From Ureibacillus composti (GTDB taxonomy: Bacteria; Bacillota; Bacilli; Bacillales_A; Planococcaceae), in the NCBI GenBank assembly GCA_030348875.1, contig JAUCEP010000002.1, positions 2,621,001 through 2,685,000 on the forward strand: a stretch of DNA of 64,000 bases, written 5' to 3'. The translations under genes were made by a program, and so were the position numbers. Below, piece by piece: positions 9,425 to 17,720 of the stretch (the stretch's first letter is position 1; every line of letters begins with the position of its first letter). The notes beneath the pieces were generated by a model that worked only from the letters and a program-made list of their open reading frames with translations, was not told the DNA's origin and made no database searches.

Positions 9425-10431
9425 GGGCTAGAATCCTCCAAACCTTGACTCTCAATATGCTGATTACTTAATTTGGCTTGATTTCTTTTAGTAAAATAAC
9501 TTTGAAACTTCGTATCCGATATAACTATGACTAATAATAATAGTCCTGCTATTGCACTATTCCAATAAGCTGGTATTTTCATATAGACAAGCGAATTATT
9601 TATTACAGTAAAGAAAATTGCACCTAATGCGGCTCCTAGAACAGTTCCTACACCACCAGTTAAACTAACGCCTCCTAATACTGCTGCTGCAATCACTTGC
9701 AATTCGATTCCACTACCTGTTTGGTTTGGTACAAATCCGATATTCATGATAAAGATGAGTGCAGCAACCGAGGCAGACATACCAGAAAAAACAAAGGCTA
9801 AAATTCCGACAGTTTTAACGGGTAAACCGACTAATTTTGCTCCATCCAAATTATCCCCAACTGCATAAAAGTAACGCCCAAACTTTGTTTTATTTAAAAA
9901 TAAGAAGGCACCCAAACAGATCACTATACCGACCCAAATAGGATACGGTAATCCTAGAAAATCTGTAACCGCATACATTTTATAATAGGACGGAATATCC
10001 TCAATCCACATCCCCTCCGTATAAATGAGCATTAAGCCGCGCAATATGCCTAGCATCCCTAAAGTCATGATGATGGCGGGGATTTTTAATTGTGCTACCC
10101 CAATTCCGTTGATGAGGCCACATAACGCTCCAACACCGATGACACTTATAATCACGAACATAAGACTCGACCCATCCACAAGTAAAGTACCGCCAACTGC
10201 TGCGCTAATTCCCATAATCGACCCGACCGAAACATCGATATTTGATGTTAAAAGTACGAATGACTGACCAACCGCTAAAACAAGAAGGATGATACTTCCG
10301 CTTAACAATAGAATAATTGAATCAGCAGATGTAAACTCGCTATTAATGGATCCAACAAATAAAAAGAACAGGATCATTAATAAAATAATTGAAAGTTCTC
10401 TCATCTGTAAAAGTTTCAATAAAATCTTCAT
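9421..10431 (-). CDS. lsrC: AI-2 ABC transporter permease LsrC
   Basis: The 336-residue permease has multiple membrane segments. Its diagnostic blocks are [85 protein letters not shown] and AVLGGVSLTGGVGTVLGAAL. The GxWIE and GDNLxGA blocks are shared with enteric LsrC. It overlaps lsrA by 4 bases and lsrD by 4 bases in one transcription unit. Confidence 0.88.
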   Translation of the reverse strand: MKILLKLLQMRELSIILLMILFFLFVGSINSEFTSADSIILLLSGSIILLVLAVGQSFVLLTSNIDVSVGSIMGISAAVGGTLLVDGSSLMFVIISVIGVGALCGLINGIGVAQLKIPAIIMTLGMLGILRGLMLIYTEGMWIEDIPSYYKMYAVTDFLGLPYPIWVGIVICLGAFLFLNKTKFGRYFYAVGDNLDGAKLVGLPVKTVGILAFVFSGMSASVAALIFIMNIGFVPNQTGSGIELQVIAAAVLGGVSLTGGVGTVLGAALGAIFFTVINNSLVYMKIPAYWNSAIAGLLLLVIVISDTKFQSYFTKRNQAKLSNQHIESQGLEDSSP

Positions 10432-11957
10432 AATTTCTCACCCTCCTTCACACCAAAAGCAGCTGAAATAATCGCATCTACTGAAATTTCCTCTTTATTA
10501 ATTTCTTTCACGAGTTTCCCCTCATGCATGACAATGACACGATCACTTAACTCAGCCACTTCTTCGGTATCAGAAGAAATGAGGATGATCCCAACACCTT
10601 TTTGTTTTAGTTCGCTTATAATTCGGTAAATGTCAGCACGTGCATTTGCATCGATGCCTCGTGTTGGTTCATCTAAAATCATGACTTTTGGATTGATAGC
10701 TAAATATTTTGCTAGGACTACTTTTTGCTGATTCCCACCAGATAAATCCCCTAGTTCCTGTAAGGGGCCTGTTGTTTTTACTTTTAATTCCTCGATATAT
10801 TTTTTGCTTAAGGTATACTCTTCTTTCGATGGTAGTACTAGGCCCTTTAATCGCTGCAAAATTGTTGATGTGATGTTATTACGTATTGAGGTTATGCTAA
10901 AAATCCCTTGTGCATGACGATCTTCTGGGACATATGCCACCCCTTTACGAATTGATTTTTTAATAGACGGAGTTACTATTGTTTCACCATCTAACTCTAG
11001 GACGCCACTAGTGAAAGGCTTAATTCCAATGATTGCCTCCGCCAACTCAGTCCTACCAGCCCCTACTACACCTGCAATTCCAAGTATTTCTCCCGTTTCT
11101 AAATGAAACGTAATATCACGAAACTTATGTCCAAATAAATTCTCCACTCTCAATATCATTTCTGAATCTATATTCGGGGTTGATTTTTCAAAACGTTCTT
11201 CAACCTTCTTAGGTTGATCTACCGTATGCACTATTTGGGATTCATTCATCTTGCTTGGCACTAAGCCAGCTAGTAATCTATCATAAGTAAAATCCTTAAT
11301 ATGTCCTTGATCAGATATGCGTCCATCTCTTAAAACTGCAACAGTATGGGATATTTCAAAAATTTCACTAAATCGATGTGTGATGTAAATAATTCCTATA
11401 CCATTTTTTGATAATTGTTGAATGATCTCAAATAGGGAGCTAATCTCATTATTTGTAAGGGTTGAAGTTGGTTCATCTAAAATTAATATTTTCACATCAC
11501 GCACTAGTCCTCTTAAAATTTCTACTAGTTGCTGTTCCGCTATCGCTAAACTGTTCCCTAATCGTTGTGTATTTAAATTCCACCCAACTGTTTGAATAAT
11601 TGCTTTTACTTTCTCTTTTAGTTCTTTAGGGGATCCTTCCATTCCAATCGTAATATTTTCTTCGATTGTCATATTTGGAAAAATCATCGGCTCCTGTGGA
11701 ACAAGGTAAATTCCTTTTTTATGTGCATCACTTGTATGATGAAATCTAACCGATTGGCCTTCGATTTTTATTTCACCTTGGTCTGCCTGATATAATCCCG
11801 TAATAATTTTCATTAAGGTCGACTTACCGGCACCATTTCCTCCGACCATTGCAAAAATTTCACCTTTTTTCAACTTAAAATCAATACCTAATAAAACTCG
11901 ATTCTGATTAAATTGCTTTTGTAGATTCGTAATTTCTAAAAGGTATTCATCATTCAA
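10428..11957 (-). CDS. lsrA: AI-2 ABC transporter ATP-binding protein LsrA
   Basis: The ~509-residue protein has two fused nucleotide-binding domains. The first has Walker A GGNGAGKSTL and Walker B ILILDEPTSTLT, with a weakened signature (SLAIAEQQLVEI). The second has VVGAGRTELAEAI in place of a classic P-loop, the strong signature LSGGNQQKVVLAK and Walker B VMILDEPTRGID. This asymmetry is normal for sugar/AI-2 type ATPases. The start is set at TTG 11957, five bases after AGGTGA; the in-frame ATG at 11975 contains part of that ribosome site and is unlikely. It is the first gene of the leftward operon. Confidence 0.88.
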   Translation of the reverse strand: MNDEYLLEITNLQKQFNQNRVLLGIDFKLKKGEIFAMVGGNGAGKSTLMKIITGLYQADQGEIKIEGQSVRFHHTSDAHKKGIYLVPQEPMIFPNMTIEENITIGMEGSPKELKEKVKAIIQTVGWNLNTQRLGNSLAIAEQQLVEILRGLVRDVKILILDEPTSTLTNNEISSLFEIIQQLSKNGIGIIYITHRFSEIFEISHTVAVLRDGRISDQGHIKDFTYDRLLAGLVPSKMNESQIVHTVDQPKKVEERFEKSTPNIDSEMILRVENLFGHKFRDITFHLETGEILGIAGVVGAGRTELAEAIIGIKPFTSGVLELDGETIVTPSIKKSIRKGVAYVPEDRHAQGIFSITSIRNNITSTILQRLKGLVLPSKEEYTLSKKYIEELKVKTTGPLQELGDLSGGNQQKVVLAKYLAINPKVMILDEPTRGIDANARADIYRIISELKQKGVGIILISSDTEEVAELSDRVIVMHEGKLVKEINKEEISVDAIISAAFGVKEGEKL

Positions 11958-12040
11958 AAAAATCACCTCTCTCATTGTCTTAATGACCTATGCTTAAAGT
12001 TAATTGTTCATACGACAAATTTAGAAAAGTAATTGTTGTA

Positions 12041-12081
12041 AATATAAAAAGATATGGTGCATATACTCAATTGGACACCAT
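12041..12081 (-). promoter_or_regulatory. candidate lsr operon promoter with inverted-repeat operator
   Basis: On the minus strand TTGAGT (12065-12070) and TATATT (12041-12046) are 18 bases apart. An inverted repeat ATGGTG (12054-12059) / CACCAT (12076-12081), half-sites two helical turns apart, straddles the -35 box. It is a plausible repressor site in the 387-bp gap between divergent lsrA and lsrK (11976-12362). No regulator gene is adjacent, and no clear cre site was found in the gap. Confidence 0.4.
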
Positions 12082-12362
12082 CAATAGATAACAATTTTTT
12101 AATAAAGCTATGTATGCAAATCTCTAGATTACTATAATGAAACAATTCAAATAGATTAAACTTCATTGCCGCTCGAACAATCCATATCAATTTTAGTAGC
12201 CCTCACACTTTTCATCAGTTTATGCTCAACAATCATCATTTATTGCTTCTAAATGAGGAAGAAAGCACAGTTATTTTTTAGTCCCTATCAGGAAAGACAA
12301 TTCAATTTCATTATCATAATTAGGTCGTTTTTCAATAATATATTGGAGGAGGATTAGATCGA

Positions 12363-13922
12363 TTGTCTTATTTCCTAGTATTTGATGCAGGAACAGGCAG
12401 TATTCGCGCTGTACTTTTCAATGAACAAGGAGAGCAAATAGGAGTAGCCCAAAAAGAATGGGAACATAAAAGCGACCCGAAATATCCTGGGTCTATGAAC
12501 TTTGCTTGGAAAGAAAATTGGCAAATTATTACAGAATTGATTCAACAAGTAGTAGCAAAAACAAAAGTTGATACAGCACATATTAAATCAATTAGTGCAA
12601 CTAGTATGCGTGAAGGCTTTGTTCTATACGATCAAGAAGGAAATGAAATTTGGGCATGTGCCAATGTAGATGCAAGGGCCGAACAGGAAGCAATTGAATT
12701 AAAGTCGAATCATGCCAATTTGGAAAAGGAAATATATGAGAAATCTGGACAAACTTTTGCACTCGGTGCCATTCCTCGTATTCTATGGATTAAAAATAAT
12801 GAACCTGAACTTTTTGAACAAATTCATACCATTACCATGATCAATGATTGGATATTATATAAACTTTCGGGCGTACTGCAGGCAGATCCATCGAATGGCT
12901 GTACGACAGGAATGTTTGATTTACAAACACGTGATTGGTCAGTTTCAATTTTAGAGTCTTGCGGAATCAATGCGTCCATTCCTTCCGATGTCCATGAAGC
13001 AGGCACACAAATCGGCTATGTCACGAAAGAAACTTCTATAATTACCGGACTTAGTACTTCTACTGCCGTTATTAGTGGCGGTGGTGATGCGCAAATGGCT
13101 TCAGTTGGTGCAGGCCTTATTGGAAACCATCAAGCACTCGTTTCTGGAGGATCTTTTTGGCAACAAGAGTTAAATATTGACAAACCGGTCTTAGATCCAG
13201 AAGCTAGAATACGTTTAAACTGTCATGCTGTAAATAACTTATGGCAAATTGAAACCATTGCTTTTTTCCCAGGTATTATTACACGATGGTTTAGAGATTC
13301 TTTTTGTGAAAGTGAGAAATTAGAAGCGGCTGAAAAAGGAATTGATTTTTATGAGTTAATGGAACAACGCGCTGCAACTGTTCCAGCCGGTTCATATGGA
13401 GTTATGCCTATTTTTTCTGATGTGATGAATTTCATTTCATGGCGTCATGCAGCACCTTCATTTATTAATCTAAATTTAGATAAAGAGAAATCAGGAAAGC
13501 ATGTATTATTTAAATCCATTCAGGAAAACGCTGCCTTCGTCACATATGGCAACTTTAAAATAATTGAAGAATTAACAGGTTATTATCCTAAGGAAGTCGT
13601 CTTTGTAGGTGGGGCCTCCAACGGTAAAGGTTGGTGCCAAATTTTAGCAGATGTACTGGGTATAAAAGTAATTGTACCTGTTGTAAAAGAATCTGCGGCT
13701 TTAGGAACAGCCCTTTATGCCGGTGTTGGCGCAGGTGTATATTCCTCAATAGAAGATGCCGTTGCAAAAACAGTTAAATTCGAAAGTAGCTATTCACCTG
13801 ATTTAAATAACCATCTATTATATCAAAGCCTCTATGAAAAATGGCGTGAAATTTATAAAGAACAACTAAAACTAGCAGACCGCAAACTAACAACATATAT
13901 GTGGAAAGCACCAGGATTATAG
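12363..13922 (+). CDS. lsrK: autoinducer-2 kinase LsrK (FGGY family)
   Basis: The 519-residue FGGY kinase matches LsrK along its whole length rather than rhamnulokinase or xylulokinase: FDAGTGSIRAVLFN, SMREGFVLYDQEG, IWACANVDARAEQEA, TMINDWILYKLSG, ISGGGDAQMASVGAG, VMPIFSDVMNFISW, HAAPSFINL, VFVGGASNGKGW and the C-terminal end MWKAPGL. LsrK phosphorylates AI-2 (DPD) in the cytoplasm, trapping it after import. The start is TTG 12363 behind GGAGGAGG. It is divergent from lsrACDB and followed after 74 bases by a cupin gene, probably in the same transcript. Confidence 0.9.
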   Translation: MSYFLVFDAGTGSIRAVLFNEQGEQIGVAQKEWEHKSDPKYPGSMNFAWKENWQIITELIQQVVAKTKVDTAHIKSISATSMREGFVLYDQEGNEIWACANVDARAEQEAIELKSNHANLEKEIYEKSGQTFALGAIPRILWIKNNEPELFEQIHTITMINDWILYKLSGVLQADPSNGCTTGMFDLQTRDWSVSILESCGINASIPSDVHEAGTQIGYVTKETSIITGLSTSTAVISGGGDAQMASVGAGLIGNHQALVSGGSFWQQELNIDKPVLDPEARIRLNCHAVNNLWQIETIAFFPGIITRWFRDSFCESEKLEAAEKGIDFYELMEQRAATVPAGSYGVMPIFSDVMNFISWRHAAPSFINLNLDKEKSGKHVLFKSIQENAAFVTYGNFKIIEELTGYYPKEVVFVGGASNGKGWCQILADVLGIKVIVPVVKESAALGTALYAGVGAGVYSSIEDAVAKTVKFESSYSPDLNNHLLYQSLYEKWREIYKEQLKLADRKLTTYMWKAPGL

Positions 13923-13996
13923 GAAAAGAACTTTTTTGGTGGTAGGTTGCATTTCTATGCTAGATAACATTTATAAATTGAGAGGATGTTTATTCT

Positions 13997-14353
13997 TTGA
14001 AAATAGTAAATGAATTAGATTTCGATTTTCGTTTTGGTGATCATGGTCCTAAATATTTATTAAAGGGCCCTAATGTTGATATCGGCATCGTCGTGTTAAA
14101 ACCAGGTCAAGATTTTCAAAATCATTACCATACAACTTGCGAGGAAGTCTTTTATATTTTAGAAGGTAGTATCGATTATTATATAAACAATGAACGTGTC
14201 CCTGCTAAACCTGGTGACTTGATTCAATGTGCGCCAGGCGATACACATTATTTAATTAACCAATCGAATTCAAACTTCAAAGCCTTATTTATTAAATCTC
14301 CTCATATTAGTGAGCGAGACGTTGTAAATGTAGAGAATCCTAAAATTGACTGA
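13997..14353 (+). CDS. small single-domain cupin linked to lsrK
   Basis: The 118-residue protein is one cupin barrel. Motif 1 is HYHTTCEEVFYILEG (two His and a Glu for metal), and motif 2 is in PGDLIQCAPGDTHYLIN with the last metal histidine. The start is TTG behind GAGGATG. Its place after lsrK suggests it acts on AI-2, phospho-AI-2 or a breakdown product, perhaps as an isomerase or sensor. It is unrelated in sequence to the LsrG isomerase that fills that role in enterics. The exact reaction is unknown. A strong bidirectional terminator follows. Confidence 0.7.
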   Translation: MKIVNELDFDFRFGDHGPKYLLKGPNVDIGIVVLKPGQDFQNHYHTTCEEVFYILEGSIDYYINNERVPAKPGDLIQCAPGDTHYLINQSNSNFKALFIKSPHISERDVVNVENPKID

Positions 14354-14447
14354 GTACACGAAACTAATTTCAATGATTAAATGAAATAGTCCATATTGGT
14401 GATTATAGACAGATCAAAGTCAGTTTCGCGGTGGACATATATACGTC

Positions 14448-14482
14448 AAAAAGCGCCCACCATAATGTTGGGCGCTTTCTTA
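14448..14482. terminator. bidirectional terminator after lsrK-cupin and the CoA-transferase gene
   Basis: The stem AAAGCGCCCA with its complement has A and T tracts on both sides. It serves the rightward cupin gene and the leftward CaiB/BaiF gene that converge here. Confidence 0.8.
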
Positions 14483-14546
14483 TATTAATAAGTTTTCACA
14501 AAGTATTTTTCAATTTATTGTAGAAATATTTAGAACTTTCTAAAGA

Positions 14547-15761
14547 TTAAATAACTCCAATCGCTTTATAAGTTTCAATCTCATCTTCACTTAATTCTAG
14601 AAGATTTGTGTAAATTTCTTCATTGTGCTCGCCAATGGATGGACCACTCCAGTTGATTTTTCCTGGTGTTTTACTTAGTTTCGGCACAATACCTGGCATA
14701 TGAACTGTTCCCATGTCTGGGTCTTCTATTGCTTGAATCATTTCTCTATCGTGGTAGTGAGGGTCATTTGCAATATCTTCCACATTGTACACAGGACCAG
14801 CTGGAACTCCGTATTCATCCATTAAATTAAGCACATCTTGTGCATCGTTTTGCAAAACCCATTCCCCGATTAACTCTTCAATTTCTGTTTGATTTTTCCC
14901 ACGAGCTGAATGATTGTTGAATTTAGGGTCTTCTAACCATTCTGGATGTCCCACCGCTTGAGCAAGGCGAATAAATAATTGATCGGAATTGGCAGCAACA
15001 ATAACTAATTTGCCGTCTTTCGTATTATATAAATTGGATGGCGCTACGCCTGGAAGTATGGAACCTGTTCGTTCTTTAATAACTCCATATTTGTAGTATT
15101 CTCCAATACCGTTTTCCATTACAGCAAATACCGCTTCATATAAAGCGACATCGATTTCTTGCCCTTCACTTTCATTATTCTTCACTTGGCTGAATAAAGC
15201 CATAATTGTCCCTAACGCACCATATAATGCAGCTAATGAATCCCCAATACTTACGCCAATTCTTGGTGGTACTTGCCCTGGAAAACCAGTAACATAACGT
15301 AGTCCTCCCATTGCTTCCCCAACACTTCCAAAGCCAGCCTTACCACTATATGCGCCTGTTTGTCCAAAGCCTGAAATTCTAACCATAATAATTTTTTTAT
15401 TAATTTCTTTAAGATCCTCGTAACCTAAATTTAATTTATCTAGTGAACCTGGACGAAGATTTTCTACTACAACATCTGCTTTGCTCACTAACTTTTTAGC
15501 AAGTTCCTGTCCTTCTTTTGATTTTAAATTTAAGGTAATACATTTTTTATTTCGAGCTTGTGTTGCCCACCAAACAGATTTATCACCTTCTGTTTTACTG
15601 CCCCATTTACGAATGTTATCACCTTGACCAGGAACCTCCACTTTGATGACTTCTGCTCCGAAGTCAGCTAGTATTCTAGTTAAAAAGGGAGCAGCAATGA
15701 AATTTCCAAATTCAATAACTTTTACTCCACTTAATGGTCCTTGTGCATTTGAATGTTCCAA
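14547..15761 (-). CDS. CaiB/BaiF family (class III) CoA-transferase, module 1
   Basis: The 404-residue type III CoA-transferase has the N-terminal LSGVKVIEFGNFIAAP, ILADFGAEVIKVE, RNKKCITLNLKS, VVENLRPGSLDKL and ISGFGQTG blocks. The catalytic aspartate is in VGISIGDSLAALYG. Members move CoA between carboxylic acids through an aspartyl-CoA mixed anhydride. The start is TTG behind AGAGGAGAG. It follows the HMG-CoA lyase-type gene by about 45 bases. Together they could activate a 3-hydroxy-dicarboxylate and cleave the thioester. The acid is unknown. It is paralogous to the genes at 33590 and 34831, closest in motifs to the latter. Confidence 0.85.
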   Translation of the reverse strand: MEHSNAQGPLSGVKVIEFGNFIAAPFLTRILADFGAEVIKVEVPGQGDNIRKWGSKTEGDKSVWWATQARNKKCITLNLKSKEGQELAKKLVSKADVVVENLRPGSLDKLNLGYEDLKEINKKIIMVRISGFGQTGAYSGKAGFGSVGEAMGGLRYVTGFPGQVPPRIGVSIGDSLAALYGALGTIMALFSQVKNNESEGQEIDVALYEAVFAVMENGIGEYYKYGVIKERTGSILPGVAPSNLYNTKDGKLVIVAANSDQLFIRLAQAVGHPEWLEDPKFNNHSARGKNQTEIEELIGEWVLQNDAQDVLNLMDEYGVPAGPVYNVEDIANDPHYHDREMIQAIEDPDMGTVHMPGIVPKLSKTPGKINWSGPSIGEHNEEIYTNLLELSEDEIETYKAIGVI

Positions 15762-15806
15762 ATTTATTCTCTCCTCTAAATCTATGATGTAAAGTATGTG
15801 CTCAAA

Positions 15807-16709
15807 TTAGGCAGGGTGAGTGTCGCTACTTTTGTCTGATTTCATGATTTGACCACTTAATGTTTTTTCTAGTTCTCTCTCTAGTCCTCTTGAAACTAAA
15901 ATTAGTTTATCAACGTCAATTCCAGTATCGTATCCCATTTGTTCTAACATATGGACAGTATCCTCTGTACAAATATTGCCTGTAGCACCTGGAGCAAAAG
16001 GACATCCACCAATTCCGCCTAATGCAGCATCAAAATGCGTTACGCCGCCTCTAATACCTGCAATGACATTTGCTAGACCCATTCCTCTTGTATTATGTAA
16101 GTGGAGGCCTACTTTTAAGTTAGGCCACTTTGATTTCACAGCATAACAAGTCTCTTCAACTTGTCTTGGATCAGCCATCCCCGTTGTATCGGCTAGATTA
16201 ATAGAATTCGGATTATATTCAACGATTCGTTCAATGATAGGGAGAAGCTTTTCTTTTGTATACAAGCCTTCAAAGGGACAACCAAAAGCAGTACTAATCG
16301 CAATATTGATTGGTATTTGTAATACACTTTCTCCCATTAATAGTTTTCGAACAAATTGAATGCTTTCATCTACTGTTTGATTTGCATTTTTACGATTATG
16401 GGTCTCACTTAAAGAAAAGACGAAATTAATTTCATCGACTTTTGCTTTTTGTGCTCTTTCAACACCTCTTTCATTTAATGCAATTGCACTATATGTCACA
16501 CCTGATTTTCTAGGAATCTTTGAAAATAGTTCTTCCGCATCTGCCATTTGAGGTACATACTTCGGATGAACAAACGATGTTAATTCAATGTTTTTAATGC
16601 CAGCATCAATTAAGCTATTTATTAAATATAATTTGTACGAAATAGACGGTATTTTGCTTTCCATTTGAAAACCGTCACGTGTAACCACTTCATTAATATG
16701 AATCTTCAT
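15807..16709 (-). CDS. HMG-CoA lyase-type enzyme, module 1
   Basis: About 300 residues of the HMGL/DRE-TIM family. The RDGFQ start motif, ELTSFVHPKYVPQMAD, metal-binding GLHLHNTRGMGLAN and the catalytic cysteine loop GGIGGCPFAPGATGN are all intact, as in hydroxymethylglutaryl-CoA lyases. Those cleave HMG-CoA to acetoacetate and acetyl-CoA; relatives split other 3-hydroxyacyl-CoAs. The start is ATG 16709, five bases after GGAGG; an extension to 16751 has no ribosome site. It stands upstream of the CaiB gene and downstream of the broken CitMHS gene, suggesting an uptake-activation-cleavage operon that has lost its carrier. Confidence 0.82.
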   Translation of the reverse strand: MKIHINEVVTRDGFQMESKIPSISYKLYLINSLIDAGIKNIELTSFVHPKYVPQMADAEELFSKIPRKSGVTYSAIALNERGVERAQKAKVDEINFVFSLSETHNRKNANQTVDESIQFVRKLLMGESVLQIPINIAISTAFGCPFEGLYTKEKLLPIIERIVEYNPNSINLADTTGMADPRQVEETCYAVKSKWPNLKVGLHLHNTRGMGLANVIAGIRGGVTHFDAALGGIGGCPFAPGATGNICTEDTVHMLEQMGYDTGIDVDKLILVSRGLERELEKTLSGQIMKSDKSSDTHPA

Positions 16710-16788
16710 AATATCCTCCAACTCTAATTCCACTACTTTGTTAAATTCCACAATTTAACTATAACATTTTCAAAAAATTCTATCAATT

Positions 16789-17580
16789 TTATATCGTGAT
16801 ATGTCCTAAACTAATCCCAATTAGTATAAATAGTATTAAAATTCCGATTGCCCATTTTAATGCATATTTTTGAACTGCAACCAAGTTCACTTTAGTTAGC
16901 TCCGTAAATAAATACATTGCTCCAACTAGTGGTCCGATAAAACCAAAAGGTGAACTATATAGGGAAGCAATTGCTATTTCTTGAGCACTGATTCCGTATG
17001 ATGCAGCCGTTTCAGCTTAAATTGGGATAATACCGAAGTAATATGCATCAGGACCGATAAAGAAGATAACAGCAGGACCAATTCTAGCTACGACTAGACT
17101 CATAAACGGGCCATAACCATCTGGAATAATAGAAATTAAACTTTGTGCCATCGATTCAGACATTCCAGTACCTTTCAAAATTCCTGAAAATACGCTAGCA
17201 GCAAGAATAATACTCGTCACATTTAAAGCATTGGATGCATGTCTTGAAAGCACTTCTTTTTGTAGTTTTATTGAAGTGAAATTAATGAGTAATGCTAGTG
17301 TTGTACCTAAAACAAATAACACGATGGATGGGATCCATTCTAAAGCTAATGCAACCATAATAATTATTGTTAACACTAAATTCACCCAAATTAACCAAGT
17401 GCGCTGTTGTTCCGAATCTACAATAGTTGTAGCTGTAACCATATGTTTCCCAAAGAAACAATGACTGCCTGCAAAAATCCAATTGTGATAAAAGTAAACA
17501 TACGCCCAAAATAAATCTGCCATCCGGAATAGTTTTCAGATGGATGTACTTCAGTAGATAATTGAATGAGGAAATGATTC
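16789..17580 (-). pseudogene. broken CitMHS-family citrate/carboxylate transporter
   Basis: From about 17430 leftward one frame reads as the C-terminal half of a CitMHS carrier: NALNVTSIILAASVFSGILK, GTGMSESMAQSLISIIPDG, and DAYYFGIIPI. An in-frame TAA at 17017-17019 interrupts it exactly where the family has PxLAE. After the stop the same frame continues for 75 codons (AETAASYGISAQEIA, SPFGFIGPLVGAMYLF, KYALKWAIGILILF) to a normal stop at 16789. The N-terminal half is absent. Right of ~17440 a different frame shows a hydrophobic stretch (GRMFTFITIGFLQAVIV) that looks like debris of another membrane protein. The gene is a multi-lesion pseudogene unless sequencing error explains the TAA. Confidence 0.8.
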
Positions 17581-17665
17581 CTGGAACTATTTAACGGTTA
17601 TTTTTTATAGCTAATTCGGGGCTGACCAAAATATTAGCTGCCTGAAAGGAATGTTTTCTTGAAAA

Positions 17666-17710
17666 ATAAAAAAACATCTTCTAGTTCAATCATTACTAGA
17701 AGATGCATTT
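17666..17710 (-). terminator. terminator of the M23 peptidase gene
   Basis: The perfect 11-bp stem CATCTTCTAGT/ACTAGAAGATG with a 9-base loop is followed on the minus strand by a run of seven T. Confidence 0.8.
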
Positions 17711-17720
17711 TTGTATTCAT

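Noticed and set aside
12008-12190. 60-codon open frame on the minus strand in the lsrA-lsrK gap
   Set aside because: No ribosome site, low-complexity hydrophobic translation, and it covers the predicted promoter and operator.
5603-13922. Reading the locus as a rhamnose (rha) operon because of the RhaE-like aldolase and sugar-type ABC importer
   Set aside because: The kinase and binding protein match LsrK and LsrB along their length, including AI-2 contact residues, and no rhamnose isomerase or RhaM is present.
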